Assembly (NCBI GenBank): GCA_009760855.2
Contig: WPIO01000010.1
Location: 7,646,501-7,710,500 of the forward strand
Length of the DNA: 64,000 bases
Source of the DNA: Cristatella mucedo
Lineage: Eukaryota > Bryozoa > Phylactolaemata > Cristatellidae
Direction: 5' to 3'
Below, piece after piece: positions 1 to 13,032 of this stretch. Each line of letters starts with the position of its first letter. Within the stretch, counting starts at the first letter, position 1. The position numbers and the translations under genes were made by a program. The notes under the pieces are model-generated. The model ran no database searches and was not told the origin of the DNA. It saw nothing but the letters and a program-made list of their open reading frames with translations.

Positions 1-2720
1 GGAAGTGGTACATGCAGTTCAGCATATACATGGTTCAATCTTTTGCTTTTAATTTCCTTACAGGCTGGCAAAGAATGGAGCACATTTTTTGAACGGATAA
101 GGTTTCTGCAACCAGGCTTGTGACGATGATTATATGTGGCTCCGACTGCTGTAGCCTCGGTGGACCCCAAAGAAATGTACCCCTACTATTTTACAGTCAA
201 AGCTTTAAGAAAGTTTTGAAGTGCGATCGATGCAGGCCAAGTCGGTAGCTAATCGGAAGTAATGCAAGGCTGCTGCTAGTGCCAATCAATCAGAGGGCCA
301 CGATGCCTGGCTGATAAGTAGTGGAGTCAGAAGCAGCAGGCATCACGACCAACTTGAAAGTCAGACAAAGCTACAGCCTGAGGGGCTCAGACCTTTACCA
401 TGATTGACTTGGTGAGTCGAAAGAGACTTGCCTACTAACACTTCTAACATGCCCCTTTGATTCGGTCCAAGGATCCCCTCCCCGAGCCCGCCCCGGGCCG
501 GCTGGGCACACTTCTGCATTACTGTGCCCTGCAAAGCCAAAGCATCAATTTCCTAGCCCGGTTCGGCCCACTTCCTTTTTTTGTAATATACTGGGACGCA
601 ATTTTCAAAGAGATTGATTGCATTCCTGATCCTAGCCACTAAACCGCACATGACGACCAGAGTTGACCTTGTTGTGCTTCTTGGGTGCTATGCAAAACGA
701 CCCATTGCTGCAATTCACTTGCACAGCCCAGAAAGGGGGCACTTAAAAACGGCACTGTACGAGTTCTGCTGGGCTTACTGTCGGTTGCAGGGGACTTGAG
801 CATCTTGGAGTGACATGTACAGGTAGCACACTCTTGAGCAGCATGGCACTCCTTTTGGCCCCTCCCCTAGACCTTCCAAGGTCGAGGTTAAAAGGCTTTG
901 ACAAACTCCTAGGTAGATCGTGTCTGCTGCCAGCTGAGAGTGAGTGTCTTGGCTTGTGCCTACTGGCTGCACACAAGTTGCTCGTGAGCCCAACTCGTAT
1001 TCAACCTCTTTTTGTTAAATGGTAAAGTTAGCCATTGAGCCATAACAACTATAGAGCAAAGCACATTAAGAAGCTACACGAGCCAGTACAGGCCATGGGA
1101 GCCAAGCTTAGGCTAAGAAATTCTTCAGCTGATCGAACCTGGGTCATGTCTGGCCCATAAGAGGTTGGTGACACCTGCACACCGTCCAAAGGAGCTGCTC
1201 CAAGGGGGTTGCAGTCCGGCTGGTACATCTGTCCAGCCGGGCTGAGTACAGCTGCAGCTATGCACAATAGCTCATGCAGCAGCTACCTGTGATAGCGCCC
1301 CTGCATGCTTTGGGTAGTCGGCTAATGAGCATACGAAGTGAGCAGCAGCCTCAGCAGCAGCTCTAGCAGCAGCAACCCTAGCAGCAGCAGCAGCAGCAGT
1401 AGCTCTAGCAGCAACCCTAGCAGCAGCAGCAGCAGCAGCAACCCTAGCAGCAGCAGCAGCCCTTGTAGCAGCATCAGTGGCAGCAGCAGTGGCAGCGGCA
1501 GCAGTGTTCAATAGCCGTGTAGCTTTGAGTGGTCGACATGCCACGTGAGAGATCTCCTATAGCACATGGCTAGTTGGCCAGTTTTTCAATTGGCTCTCTT
1601 GGCCCCACACTCCATCTGTGCAGCAGGAGTTTATGCAGAGAAGCTGTTAGCCACCCTACCTGCCTCTCACCCATCCAGCTAGCGCTAAGGCAGGCGAGGC
1701 TGCATCAATGTCAGGCCCCGTTCTTTTCTGCGTCCATACAACAGGTGCAGCCCCAGCATCCAATTGCAGCTGAAAGAAATGGCAACGAACGTTGAATGTC
1801 AGCAGCCCGGTCGACTGGCTAACTAGAGGCAGCAGATGCAGCAGAGGCAGCAGAGGCAGCAGCAGAGGCAGCAGAGTGCTCGAGTAGCGCGGCTCAGACA
1901 CTGCTGGGTATCAATCGCCTCGGTCGACTCCTTAGAGAAGGCGCTGGCTGGCGGCAGTAGCTGGAGGTAACCGGCTGCATGCAAGGGAATGCTGTGGTGA
2001 CGTGGACAGGTCCGAAGCCTGAATGACCTAAATGATCACTGCTGTACTGAGCTCGATAAGATGCCTAAGTGGTGATGCTGAAGTTGCTGCTAACGGTAGT
2101 GCAGTCCGGTGAGCCAAGGGCCTGCTTTGCATTAGCAGCTGCAAGCAGGTTCTACGTGGGCCATAGTGTGTCCAGCAGAGAATGCTAAGGCAGGCACAGG
2201 CTGAGCTTACTGGCGAGTAGAAGACCATTCTCATAGGTTATTATTGAATTCCCAAGTAGCTGTCCGGAAGCAGTTGTTGCTCTCCTACAAAGTTAATCCC
2301 AAGTCGAGTGTCTACGTGATCCTTTTAAAGAAATTACTACGCCAGGCATCAACCGATCTATTCCTGTCTATTGAGATAATCTCCCATGAAGTAGCAGAGA
2401 TTAAATGCCTGTAAAACTGCTGAGTTTCAAATAATGGAGCTCTACACTCTAATTAGAAGAGCAAAATGCTGACTTGCTACCAATAGATCTGTTCCACCAT
2501 TTATGTCAGGTGCAATAGCTACGGTTGTAGGCGATGATGGTCAACCGAAGCCGTTTTTACAACAAAATGAAGAAGTACATTTCTAGTTTATCGCTACAAT
2601 GACAAACGTGTGGAACTGCTCCGGACTATGCCTCTTGCACGAACAATAACGATGATAGACGGCAGATGCATGAGCGATACCGTTAGAAATATTGCTTCAA
2701 AGCAGCACTACACAATTACA
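1..2720. other. No gene recognised
   Basis: Unique-looking sequence with CAG/GCAG-rich patches (1341-1515, 1815-1880). Short open frames only; no conserved protein motif or paired splice sites seen. Confidence 0.5.
1341..1515. repeat. Imperfect CAG-rich array
   Basis: CAG units broken by AACCCTAG and CTCTAG spacers. Open frames across it (poly-Ala on the minus strand) are a product of the repeat; no other coding sign. Confidence 0.7.
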
Positions 2721-2721
2721 G

Positions 2722-2946
2722 CATAATAATAATAATAATGCACTTGATCAAGCACCCTCAGAGAACTTAATCTCTTTCTAGGCGCTTTACATTTGCTCCA
2801 AAGGGACATGGAATTGAATGGTAAGTAAAATCATGCTTGAAAAACAAACAAAATGAATAATATGGTTAGGGGTGACATGCACAGGGTCAGCATGCAAATA
2901 TGGTTAGTGGCAGCATGCACAGTGTCAGCACGCATAAGCACAAGAA
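2722..2946 (-). mobile_element. LINE 3' tail, 5' truncated
   Basis: ATT-type tail followed (on the minus strand) by the GAGATTAAGTTCTCTGAGGG block and the CATGC-rich 3' UTR. Confidence 0.75.
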
Positions 2947-3058
2947 CTTAATCTCTATTCAGGCGCTTCACATATGCCTCGGGGCTCGAGCTCACGACCT
3001 CAGTCAGACCTTGGTCAGGGCGAGCACCTTTACCGTTAGACCAAACCAGCTCGGCTAA
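2940..3058 (-). mobile_element. SINE family A
   Basis: On the minus strand a tRNA-like head: GAGCTGGTTTGGTCTAACGG (A-box-like) and GGTCGTGAGCTCGAGCCCC (B-box-like), then GCATATGTGAAGCGCCTGAA and the LINE-type tail GAGATTAAGTTCT. Confidence 0.7.
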
Positions 3059-3447
3059 TGCTTATTGTTACTAGCTCTCCATTTAAGCCAGCCTTCACTG
3101 TCGAGCTCTAAAAGATCACGACACTGGAACCAGCACGACTTCGGGCCATAGATAAGTGGCTCAATGCTAAGCACTTTGCTGCTGTTTCGCACCCACAATT
3201 CAAGGAGTCCGACAGGTTATTTTGCAGAAAATGGGCAAAGTACATTGTGCTAAATTTGTATAAAGTATATCCTATTAATTATCATATCTTATATCATTCA
3301 AATCATTGTCTGCTACTTGTTCAGGTAAAGGTGCTTAATTTGCAAACATTTGCTATGGATCTGATTTCGGTACTGGTATATTCGAGAGACAGGCGCCCCG
3401 AAACCCCCCCAGAACGCTAACTAAAGATGCCGTTAATTCCTAGCTCT

Positions 3448-3765
3448 GTTAGATCTCTCAGCTGCCTTCGATACCATTGATCACAATGTCCTACTTGAAC
3501 GATTGAGAACAACGATCGGTCTGGCAGACGAAGCACTGGCGTGGTTTAAATCGTACTTGTCCGATCGTGTTCAATCCGTGTCGTGTGGGGGACAGGTCTC
3601 ACACGCGAGCCGGGTCACCTGTGGAGTCCCTCAAGGGACTTGGTCCCCTGTTGTTCTCCATTTATACGCAACCATCGGGAAAAGTGATTATACCCCATGG
3701 AATAGGATATCACTTTTATGCTGACGATACCCAGCTGTATTCGTCATTCAAACCATAAGCAGCGT
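3448..3765 (+). mobile_element. LINE reverse-transcriptase fragment
   Basis: L-D-L-S-A-A-F-D-T-I-D-H-N-V-L-L-E-R-L is followed by [10 protein letters not shown] and C-G-V-P-Q-G, then after a frameshift L-G-P-L-L-F-S-I-Y and F-Y-A-D-D-T-Q-L-Y (catalytic motif intact at 3717-3728). Same L2/CR1-type clade, different subfamily from the 61.6-kb copy. Frameshifted remnant. Confidence 0.8.
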
Positions 3766-4955
3766 CAAGTTGATGCACTTATGCAGTCTATAGCTGAACT
3801 CAGATCTCAATGCATGCGTAAGATATGGATTTAAACGACTGCTGCTAGAGACCCTGTAGCTATATTCTACGTACCTACGTTATCAGCCAGTCACAGATAA
3901 TCACTGGGTTTTCTGGCAATACAAAATATGACGTCTAAGAGTATGCTAAATACGGTTCCTAACCCTTATAAAACATGAATTAACTATAATCAGGTCTATT
4001 ATTCGATTATAGCCAACCAATGTTTGACTGCCTGTGGAAGTTACCAGTGCTGTAGCTAGATATTGCAGACCATTCAACTTTATTGATGATACCGTCCATG
4101 CATTTTCAATCGTTTGCTGAAAATAAAACACATCCAAGTCAATGCAGTTGCAGCAGCTCTTTGCAGTGATACTCTAAGTGCCAAAATTTCAAAGATCGTG
4201 GTTCTGCACGAGTTGATGAAACAAATTCAAATTTATTGACAGCCGATAAAGGTTAGCGAGCCACTGAATATGAAAGAAATTCCAGCTTCTTGCCGATTGC
4301 AGGACACAAACTAAACCGCTTTATTCAATTTAAAATAGAACGTGGTGGCTGCGTTAAAAAGATGGTAAGGAAGTCAATTGCTTTGTAGGATTCTTCGGCG
4401 TATGAAAATAAAGTACTGTAAGTAGGTCAGAACAAAAAGCACCCTCGGTATGGAACACGAATAAGTTTCTGCTCGTTGCTGTGAAATTTAGGTCCATTTT
4501 GTGCATAGCAGCCTCTTAGCTCATAAGCCATGCTTGTCTTTGCTCCGACAACCGATTGAGTCCTGACCTCCGTCAGAAATTGAATATTGAATATTTTTAG
4601 CTATTTAAACTATTCCTAACAGCTAAATTCGAAATTAGCTGCTAGCTGGGGTTGTATAGGGAATTGCAGGCCTGCTAGTTGGAATTAATAAAATCTCATA
4701 ATTTCAGAATCATTGCTGGCACCAACTGCTTTGGACCAGTGATCAAAAGAACCTAGCCTCGTGCATTCACTTGAAAGACTAGACCAGCCATAAGTAAATT
4801 GGGTCACTGAAATCATGAATATGTGCTGATTCGTGAACTGCATATAGCTATCTACTTGACAGTGAGTGGAAGTTCTTAAGCATTTACAGGTGTGTGAAGG
4901 GTCAAACGAGCGAATACTACCTCTAAGGAATATCTCAAAACAGCCTATTTATTAG

Positions 4956-5250
4956 ATGTATATTCTTTTTACAAGAAAAATATTTTTTCTTATGCACAAA
5001 ACTTCCTCCATCATTTGGGAGCTCCAACCTTGGCAGTCACTGGAGGTAGCTCACCAGGAACCTCAGGCCTATCACCCAAAGCAAAGTGGGAGTTTTCTAT
5101 TGAGTCCTGTATTGACAAGGAATTTGCTGTTCTATTCCTACGTTTAAAGACGATTGGCAACAAAAGCTTTTGCTCTGAAGGTCCTAGACTGTGGAACTAA
5201 TCTCCACAAACGTTTATGCATCCATTCTCCTGCTGCCAACTGTGGCACAT
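4956..5250 (+). mobile_element. LINE C-terminal fragment
   Basis: Reads L-K-T-I-G-N-K-S-F-C-S-E-G-P-R-L-W-N, the motif near the end of L2/CR1-like ORF2 (L-K-T-x-G-x-x-S-F-x-x-x-x-P-x-L-W-N). Flanks are decayed. Confidence 0.5.
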
Positions 5251-5479
5251 CATTTCCAGCTTCTGTCTTGAGCGGCTACTTCCATGCTACTCACTTCCCC
5301 AGCTGCCACTTCTTGACTCAGCTACACTTGCCGCTTTCTCTTTGCTGCGTGAGGTAATGTCTGTTGGCTAACGTATATGTATCTAAAGCTGCTTAGGCTT
5401 TGAGTTCGCTATAGAAATCTCTGCTGCATGACACTCACGTAGGCGTTGTAGAGTTAAAGACAAGAGTTATATAAATAAA

Positions 5480-5645
5480 TAAATAAAATTAATATGAACA
5501 ACACTCGAAGAGAACTTAATCTCAAGTCAGGTGTTTCACCTATGTCACAGCGCTCGAGTCCACGACCTTGGTTGTTAAATGCATTCACCTTGACCTTGGT
5601 TGTTATGGGCAAGCACCTTTTATCACTGGGCCAAACGCACAATAC
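5480..5645 (-). mobile_element. SINE family A
   Basis: Minus strand: GCGTTTGGCCCAGTGATAAA head, GGTCGTGGACTCGAGCGC B-box-like element, then GAGATTAAGTTCTCTTCGAG and a TTTA-rich tail. The anticodon-arm region is partly duplicated (CCAAGGTCAAGG / CCAAGGTCGTGG). Confidence 0.65.
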
Positions 5646-5664
5646 TGACATGCCTACGTAAAAA

Positions 5665-5830
5665 ATATCTGATTTAACAGCTTCATATGTATAGTAGCAG
5701 AAGAGCCTTAACGGCTTTCACCGCCGCTTACAAACGGTAATACAGAATCGCCTATTGCAGGATTCGAACCCATGACCTCGGTCGTGTAGAGTGAGCACTT
5801 TACCCCTTGGGCTGTCACGGCCCAATGCAT
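5665..5830 (-). mobile_element. SINE family B
   Basis: Minus strand: tRNA-like head GGCCGTGACAGCCCAAGGGG and B box GGGTTCGAATCCTGCAATAG, then a body with GCCGTTAAGGCTCTTCTGCT and GAAGCTGTTAAATCAG. Confidence 0.7.
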
Positions 5831-7122
5831 ATCTATGTGTGAGGCATTGCTGAGTGCATCCCGCCATTTTTGAAGAGCCACCAACGATCTTGCCAGAATG
5901 ATCTTCAAGGCCAATATTTAGTTCTTAGCAAACCGCTGTCAATTATTTTCATTTGAGAACAGCTTTGTTAAACTAAGGTGGTAAAAATAACAGCTACTAG
6001 ATTGTGCCTTTGCATGCTACGCATATTTTTTGAGTTTTTAATTGGCCCATACTCGTGAAAACTCACGAAGACCTCCAAATTTTCTTTTGAAGGCAAAATT
6101 TGGTTGATGAAAATGGCCCATTTCTTGAGCTTCAGTAGCAGGCCGCTGCAGGCTTCTTCTTTAGCCTGCTGCTGTTGCTGAGTTTGACAAAAATCTCGCT
6201 TTCATTCTTTTAGTTTGCAGATGTCGTAAGAAAATCGTTCAATTAAAATAACCGACCTAAGTTCACCCTTACTCTCATTCTAACTAAAATTCCTTAATGA
6301 GTTTGGTGCTCTGAAGAAACAACGAAAATGTGAAAACTTTATTCTGGTTATCTACGGGATCTCTCTGCCTCTTTCAATAAAACGATCCCTCGCATTTTTT
6401 GTGGAGCCTCAGACTAGTTCGCACCACCGCAACAGCGAAGTGCTGAAAAAGCAATCGCTTCCGAACTCAAAACCGGTGCCCCATATTCAGTGCCCCATCG
6501 CGGTCTGGACATAAAACTCAGTCTCGTTCCGCCGACCGGACTAAAACGGAATCTGCTCGTGTACAGCTACTACTTATTTCTTGTATGCTGACAACCTCCA
6601 GTGCAATTTATTAGCGAAAGCTCTGGAAGCCGCATGTCTGTGTTGTGCTGCTCATGTCCCACTGCAAAACCGAGTTTCTAGGCATCTAAATAAGCTCAAC
6701 ATGTATTACAGTACTGATTTTTGACCTTGATAACGTTGTAAAGGCGAAGGACTGGAAATGTAAACCGTAGCGATTGTACAGTTATCGTGAATTTTTAAAG
6801 CCAATATAGATGTGAAGCGACAGCAATCGCGAAAGCACAAATACGCTGTCCAAATCCAAATTACTACCTCATTTACTTGCTGGTGCATTCCAATATGTTT
6901 TTCGGCCGAGATGAAGGCAATCTTTTTGTTCTGATATCAAATAGAGCAAGCAGGAAGCGATATAAAATACTGATTCGCGACAATACTCAAAGTGTACGAG
7001 GTTTCTTTCGCTTGGACAAGACGATAGTATTACCTCTCTTGCTAGTTGATTAGAAAAGCGTTCGAACAAAATCAATCACAGTTTCGAACGAGCTAGCTGT
7101 GCGTGGCTGCATGAAAACTCCT

Positions 7123-7165
7123 AAAGTCCCAATGGCAGATGCTGAAGCATCTGCCATTGGACTTT
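7123..7165. repeat. Near-perfect 20-bp palindrome
   Basis: AAAGTCC(C)AATGGCAGATGCT, 2-nt loop, AGCATCTGCCATTGGACTTT. One bulged C. Confidence 0.9.
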
Positions 7166-8908
7166 ACGACAGAGCATGCGGTCGGTTTGGTAAGTAGCTC
7201 GGGAAAGAAATTATTTGTCATGTGGCAGTGAGAAATAAAAATAGAAAGAGAAAGAGAGAGAGAGAGAGGGAGAGAGAGAGAAAGCGAAAGATGTTAACCG
7301 CGAGGTATTTCTTGCCACACTTCCTGCTAAGCTCTTTCCTAAAAGCTTGAATGAAAACCTCCCACCCCTTCTCATCTTTGCTCTGTGCGTTTGTCCTGTT
7401 TTGTGCTGATCTCTTCAGCAAGCGGTTTCTCGCTTGACTTCGTCAGCCTGTTCTGTTAAGGTTTAACTCCATCAAAAACCAAGCTGATGTAACAGAAAGC
7501 CTGGGTCAGCTATGAACTGGAAATGCTATGACTAAATAAGATAGCTTCTTGTATAGCCGGTCCGAAGTTGGATACATCGTCCTATGAATCTATTATAGTT
7601 ATTATAGTCATTACCCTCAAGCATGTTCACGATGTGCTAAGCTAAGACAGCAGCGGTAGCTGTGAGCCTGAGCGGAGGAATTCACCGGATGGAGTGGCCA
7701 TTTGGCTTACAACTGGTTCGGAAGTGCTGCAGTGCCTATTTCTAAAACAGTTGTAACTAACGAGCATGAACGAAATTCAGCAGCCACCGTGCTCCTTAGT
7801 TATGGCGAATGAGGTTTCTGTGCGATTTCTTAAGCATCCTTAGAAGTCTGATATATAGTCTAATCTATAGTTGCACTTTTCATCATCTTGAGATGGTCAG
7901 GCTATTGACATCTGTCATCTCTCGGATGTCAGGCATTCAGATGAAGCAGTATGTGCACGATCGTGTACTCACTCGTCATTTCTGAATGACAACCGACACT
8001 CGACGGACAAGGCAAGGGAATAACGAGTATGGTAGGTCTGAATGGCAGAGGGCTGTGGTAGACTGGGCTTCGACCTGACTTTCAATAGTCTAGCTCTGGC
8101 CACTTGAATGGCTGCTGTGACTATTCGGTCTGCTAATAGAGTTAGGGATTTACGTAGAGCAGGGGCTAGCTATCAGTTCCCTGGGGCTAATTAGATTGGA
8201 CTATCCTAATTTTGTTTTTGCAGAAGACGGTACCGTCCAGCAACCATAGTCTAAAGTTACCACGCTAAATCAGTCAGGTTAAGTTGGTGCTAGAGTCTAT
8301 TAGCGATTCCCGAGTTACAGTAATTACGTGCCAAATATGTCATAATCATGTGGCTGGCTGTACTTCGAGGTGAACTACAGCTGCACCAGTATGTTTCATG
8401 CATCTGCAAGGACTCGAAATCAATGTGTTGACTTCGTTTTGGCAAAAACTACTATTAAGGAGCCGCTATGTGTGTTCGGAACTATAGACAAATCTCAGCT
8501 GACCGCAATAATTGATACATAAGTATGAGTCGCACCGGTCCCAATTCAATTAATGTGCACCGTGGCTCGGCTGTTCTGTGGCTGGCCGCCCGGCTAGAGC
8601 AGCATTGGCCTCATTGAGCCTGCACGTCCTATCAGCAAAATAAATGAGCTGCCCAGTTAGGGCCCAGACCACCTTTTCCCTACCGGACGGTGTTCAGGCA
8701 ACGAGATCCTTATAGAAGACTCTCCCTCGTAACATCCATTTAGTCTTTTATTAATTTTGAGGATGTATGCATATACATCGAAGAGTTTCTCTGCTGAATG
8801 GCCATCATGAATTCCATTTATAGCCGATTGAAATGTTTGACTTCGTGAAGTCAAAGGATTTTAACGGATCAGTATCTGTGAGCATTTCTGGCACCGGGAA
8901 GTACAAGC

Positions 8909-8952
8909 ACAACAATGCGGTGGCACAACAATGTGGTGGCACAACAAAATGC
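8909..8952. repeat. Tandem GTGGCACAACAAT x3
   Basis: Three 15-bp-spaced copies of the unit, last one altered. Confidence 0.7.
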
Positions 8953-9357
8953 ACCAAGAGCTTGTATTGGCTGGTTGGCCATCTCGTATCCAGGATTCCA
9001 GCACGGCTGTCAACTTTCAATACTACCACGTGATGGTTGATAGTAGTGGTTAATAGTTTGCTAGTGTAGTTGGGTAGAGTGCAAAGCATCAAGCTTTTGC
9101 AGGTGCACTGGCTGATCACCAGAGGTCGGAGAAAGGTTGACATCACGCAATAATAATTTCAATTTCTATCATATTACTAGAACGAACATTAGCTAAGAGT
9201 TAACTCTCAACGACAGCTCCGTAAGCAAGTATGCAAGTCTCCTAGCACTTGCATGCCACCAAAGACAGAAGGTGCTCGACAATGTTTTTCTGTCCTGCAT
9301 GAAGCATTTGCAAGGCAGCAGTCATCAAAAATGGACTTGCAAGGGTCCGGTATATAA

Positions 9358-9500
<143 letters not shown>

Positions 9501-9802
9501 TAAGTCAGATGTGGCAAGGGCTCACCACAGGATGTCATAGAAGCAGCAGCAGACGTGCTGCTATAGTGAAGGGCAAGATCGAGTCAAGATTTATACGCAA
9601 TGATGGGAATCTAATGCGTGATAGCCGTGAGAGGAGGCAGCCGTCTGCTACAGCCACGGAGCTACCCTGGCTGCATACTCAACCCCACCGGATCGTTATC
9701 ATTCACGTGAGGTATCTATCTGCTGCTCGACCGGTTTTTTATGTTTTCCGGAGCTCAATTTCTCGACCAAGCGCGATGCTACTGGCTGCTCGCATTAATC
9801 AT

Positions 9803-10410
9803 TTACTCATCACCGGCCGTTCGTGCTAAAAGGTTACTGTTCATCAGCCAAACCAGCTCGCTTTGGGGCCCCCTTGCTGCTGTGAGTAGCTCTGCTGTGA
9901 GGTTGAGCTGCTTGAGCACACCGACCACTACAGGCCGCAGCCTCAAGGTCTTTGCGAATCCGGCGAAATGCACGATCGTTGATTCAATCGAATGCGTTCT
10001 GTAGGCGTCCATCGAAGCATACCTTGGCCACATGCAGTAGCCGATGTTGCAACAAATGCAATACGCAGAGAACGAGTTTGGTAACAATTTTTTTAAGGCA
10101 CGAAACAAAAAAATGCATGAAAAATGGTCGTGGGCGAGTAACGACTGTGAGGCCGACTGCAGCTCCGTTGGGGAATCTTTCGGAGAGGCGTTTCTGATAT
10201 AAAATATTACGTACCGGTAGCATCGGTTTTAGGGACGTGCTATTGCTTGATGAGGTGCATCGAGGAGCACTTACTTGTTGGAGAGTGATTTGGCTTGCTG
10301 TAGCAATCTGTAAAAACTCTCGAACAATCGCGCCAGCCACCGCATTAGCCAGCAGTGTCACACGCGATGCAACCTGCTGGTGCAGAACGGACGGCAAACG
10401 AGACGAAATG
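9803..10410 (-). CDS. Possible two-exon gene end, unrecognised
   Basis: On the minus strand a strong acceptor (TTTTTATTGCCTTCTAG) opens an exon at 10410 that runs to 10275 and ends at CTCCAACAA|GTAAGT. It codes about 45 residues of helical, Ala/Val/Leu-rich sequence (for example V-A-S-R-V-T-L-L-A-N-A-V-A-G-A-I). It leaves phase 0. After a short intron, an AG at about 10160 (GGAGCTGCAG) opens the same phase, and the frame then runs to a stop at 9803 through F-A-G-F-A-K-T-L-R-L-R-P-V-V-V-G-V-L-K-Q-L-N-L. I do not recognise the protein. The second exon also holds an internal AAG|GTATGC donor. Strong splice sites are the main support; it could still be chance. Confidence 0.3.
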
Positions 10411-10904
10411 CTAGAAGGCAATAAAAACCTTCCACGGCCTCTCTAGCGGCATTTTCCGAAGGCCATTTCAGAAGCCGAGGTAAGCCAGTGAGGGCAGATG
10501 GGGGCGATAAAATATGAATGTATGTCATGAAGCGATCTTCTCAGCTATCTCGATATCCGGTGCACCTCCGAATCTGATGTCCTGAGCTCTGTCTTTAACT
10601 CACATTTTCGGTGTCACGAGTGTCGCTAGGGTCAAGCAGTCTTTGTGTTCAGATATTGGCAGACTCCATGAACTGTGACTCCATGTGCTTCTGAGAAACT
10701 TCAACCCCTCCCTTCGATGGTAAACCAGTCTACAGTGCATTGCGATTGACTGCTCTTTAGCACAGCAGCAGCTCTTGAAATAGGTCGAGCAAGTCGTAGG
10801 GAAACTCGTGAATGCACTTGGCCTCAATCAGTGGTCAACAGACCATGAAAGTGTGGCTGATATGCTCACGATGACTGGCCCACGTGACCAAAAAGTATGA
10901 AATA

Positions 10905-12566
10905 ATAAGACATTTGAATAGTACCCTAGCAGAACTAAATCTCTTTCTCAGAACTTTACATGTGCTGGAAAGGAATCATATAAATTAATTAGTGCTAAAA
11001 TGCAGTGTCAACATTCTAAAGCAGACGTAAGACAATTCACTCGTTCGGAGCAAATACTATGAAGGATAATTGACTTTTTAGCTTCCTTTTTTGTAGTCAA
11101 ATCAAGGGATGCCTTGACATCAGCAGGTTTGAGCGCCGGGTTTTGCAAGCATACGAACACTGAAAGCACACCCCCTAAGGATTGAAGCTTGGTAAGACGA
11201 AGCTAAGTGACTTGAGTCAGAAAAGCAGGTGGATTGCGATGCCCAGCCTGATTAAGAATTATTTCATTCAGTTAGGTCGAAGCAATAGTATGAACGGGCC
11301 TAAAAGTTGAATGACAGAATTTTGGAGTCGACATACTGGCTGATGGGGAGTCAGTGCAGGTCGGTGAAAACATGGCGTAGTGTGGCAGTTGTGACGTTCG
11401 TGACAGACAAGCGGAGCTGCCGAGTTTTGCACCGACTATAAGCGTCTTAACCACACACGTATGAAGACCTGTGAGTAATGAGTTACAGTATACTAGACGG
11501 GTTGGCACAAATGTATCAACCAGCTTGGCTGTGGTGTCCTTATCTAAGAAAGCCCAAATTTTTTGCGATGGTACGTAGCTGAAAGTAGGCAGACTTGACT
11601 GTTGAAGCTAATGTGGTTGTCCATTAAGAAGACTCTTTGAAACACGACACCCAGGTTGTTTTCAGATGCTACAGGAGAAATGATAGACGAGTTAACTTGA
11701 TTGTTGGGCTTCTCAATTTCTGAGCAACACTAGGTTTGCCCACATCTAGGCAGTTGATTTTATCATCACGCAGTTTGAGAGAGTTTGTCGAAGTCAGACC
11801 TCTTATATATATTATAATATATATATTTCAGTTGTCCACCGAAGGAAAAAGATAAACAAGAGGGAGCCGATCAGGCCGATGGCATGCTGAGCAGAGAGCG
11901 TCACCTTAGCCCAAGCTCCTGGGGAGAAGTGTCACTGCAGCCCCTTTCTGCTCAACAAGAAATCTGTTGTTCCGTTGCCAGCCCCAAACCAAAAGAGCTA
12001 CTCCCAGCAAACAGGATGGCAAGAGCTGCACTCTGCATCAGGCGCGGGCATGCCGATCGACCTTGTTGCTAACCGCGACAAATTTAATGCCACACAAGTG
12101 CGAATGCCAGCAATACATACTGCTTGGAGTTTATAGAGTTCGGTGTTCTGTAAGGCAAGGAGGAAGAGATCAACTCCAAGTTTCAGGTGTGATTCATCTG
12201 TAGAAAAATGAAAGCCGAGATTGTGCTTGACGATTATATTGGCAAGAAGGAGAGTACAAATTGTGAAAAGAACCAGACGAACCTTATACCTGGCTGCTCC
12301 GTAATTTAAAGGCTCCCGAGATGACTGTCGCCCGCGGACATCAACAATCACCCCATGAAATACAACCTAAGCCGTTGCAGTGCAGTGCCAGTGATACCCA
12401 GGCGAGAAGGCAGGAGTTCAAAAACGACTTGGCAATCAAGGGTATTATTAAATGCTGCAGCAAGATGCAGCAGAAGTAGTAGAGCGACTGTACCTAAGAC
12501 AGCATTCCCAAGACGGTCGTTTATGCACTCAGGACAAGGCTGACACCGTGGAGTAACTAGCTCCAA
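10905..12566 (-). mobile_element. Decayed LINE copy (L2/CR1-like)
   Basis: On the minus strand from 12566 downward: L-A-A-A-F-N-N-T-L-D, S-R-L-G-I-T-G-T-A-L-Q-R-L-R, then S-S-R-E-P-L-N-Y-G, K-H-N-L-G-F-H-F-S-T-D-E, and farther on Y-C-N-S-L-L-T-G-L and F-S-P-T-C-T-D. These parallel the 61.6-kb copy with many changes; the catalytic motif reads S-T-D-E. The tail (reverse of CAGAACTAAATCTCTTTCTC) is at 10905-10985. Confidence 0.75.
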
Positions 12567-12837
12567 TGCCTAAACGGAACTAAATATGGTAGCTAATCAC
12601 CCACATTACGTGTCTCGGAATAGTCATCCTCTTGAAGTACCGGCCAGCACGCGACGAACTGTGGGCACTTGTTGCATGCGCCTTTTCAAGGTTACCGACA
12701 GAGCTAGCAGCTCGGTTTGAGCAGCTTCTGCTGCAAACTGCATTCGAAACGGCTCCTGACTATGTCGTTCGCACAACCGAAGCGATAGTGACGAGTGTTA
12801 GACTTTTCGCCCGCATGAATTACAGCGGAATTACAGC

Positions 12838-13032
12838 CTCGATGCTGCCACTAACCATATTTGCATGCTGACCCTGTGCGTGTCGCCTCCGACTACGTTA
12901 TGCTTGTTGTCATTGAGCGTGCTACCGATAGGCATTCGATCATGCTTTCTTTGTAGCATATGTCAAATGCCTTGAAAGAGATTAAGTTCTCTAATGGCGC
13001 TATAAAAATCTAGTATTATAATTATTATTAGC
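12838..13032 (+). mobile_element. LINE 3' end
   Basis: 3' UTR and tail of the same LINE: CACTAACCATATTTGCATGC, then AGAGATTAAGTTCTCTAATG, ending in an ATT-rich run. Confidence 0.75.

Noticed and set aside
1272-1544. Minus-strand poly-Ala frame
   Set aside because: Produced by the CAG-rich array; no flanking coding signal.
5740-5830. Functional tRNA gene on the minus strand
   Set aside because: A B box is clear, but the acceptor stem does not pair and the same body occurs in other copies, so it is a SINE head.
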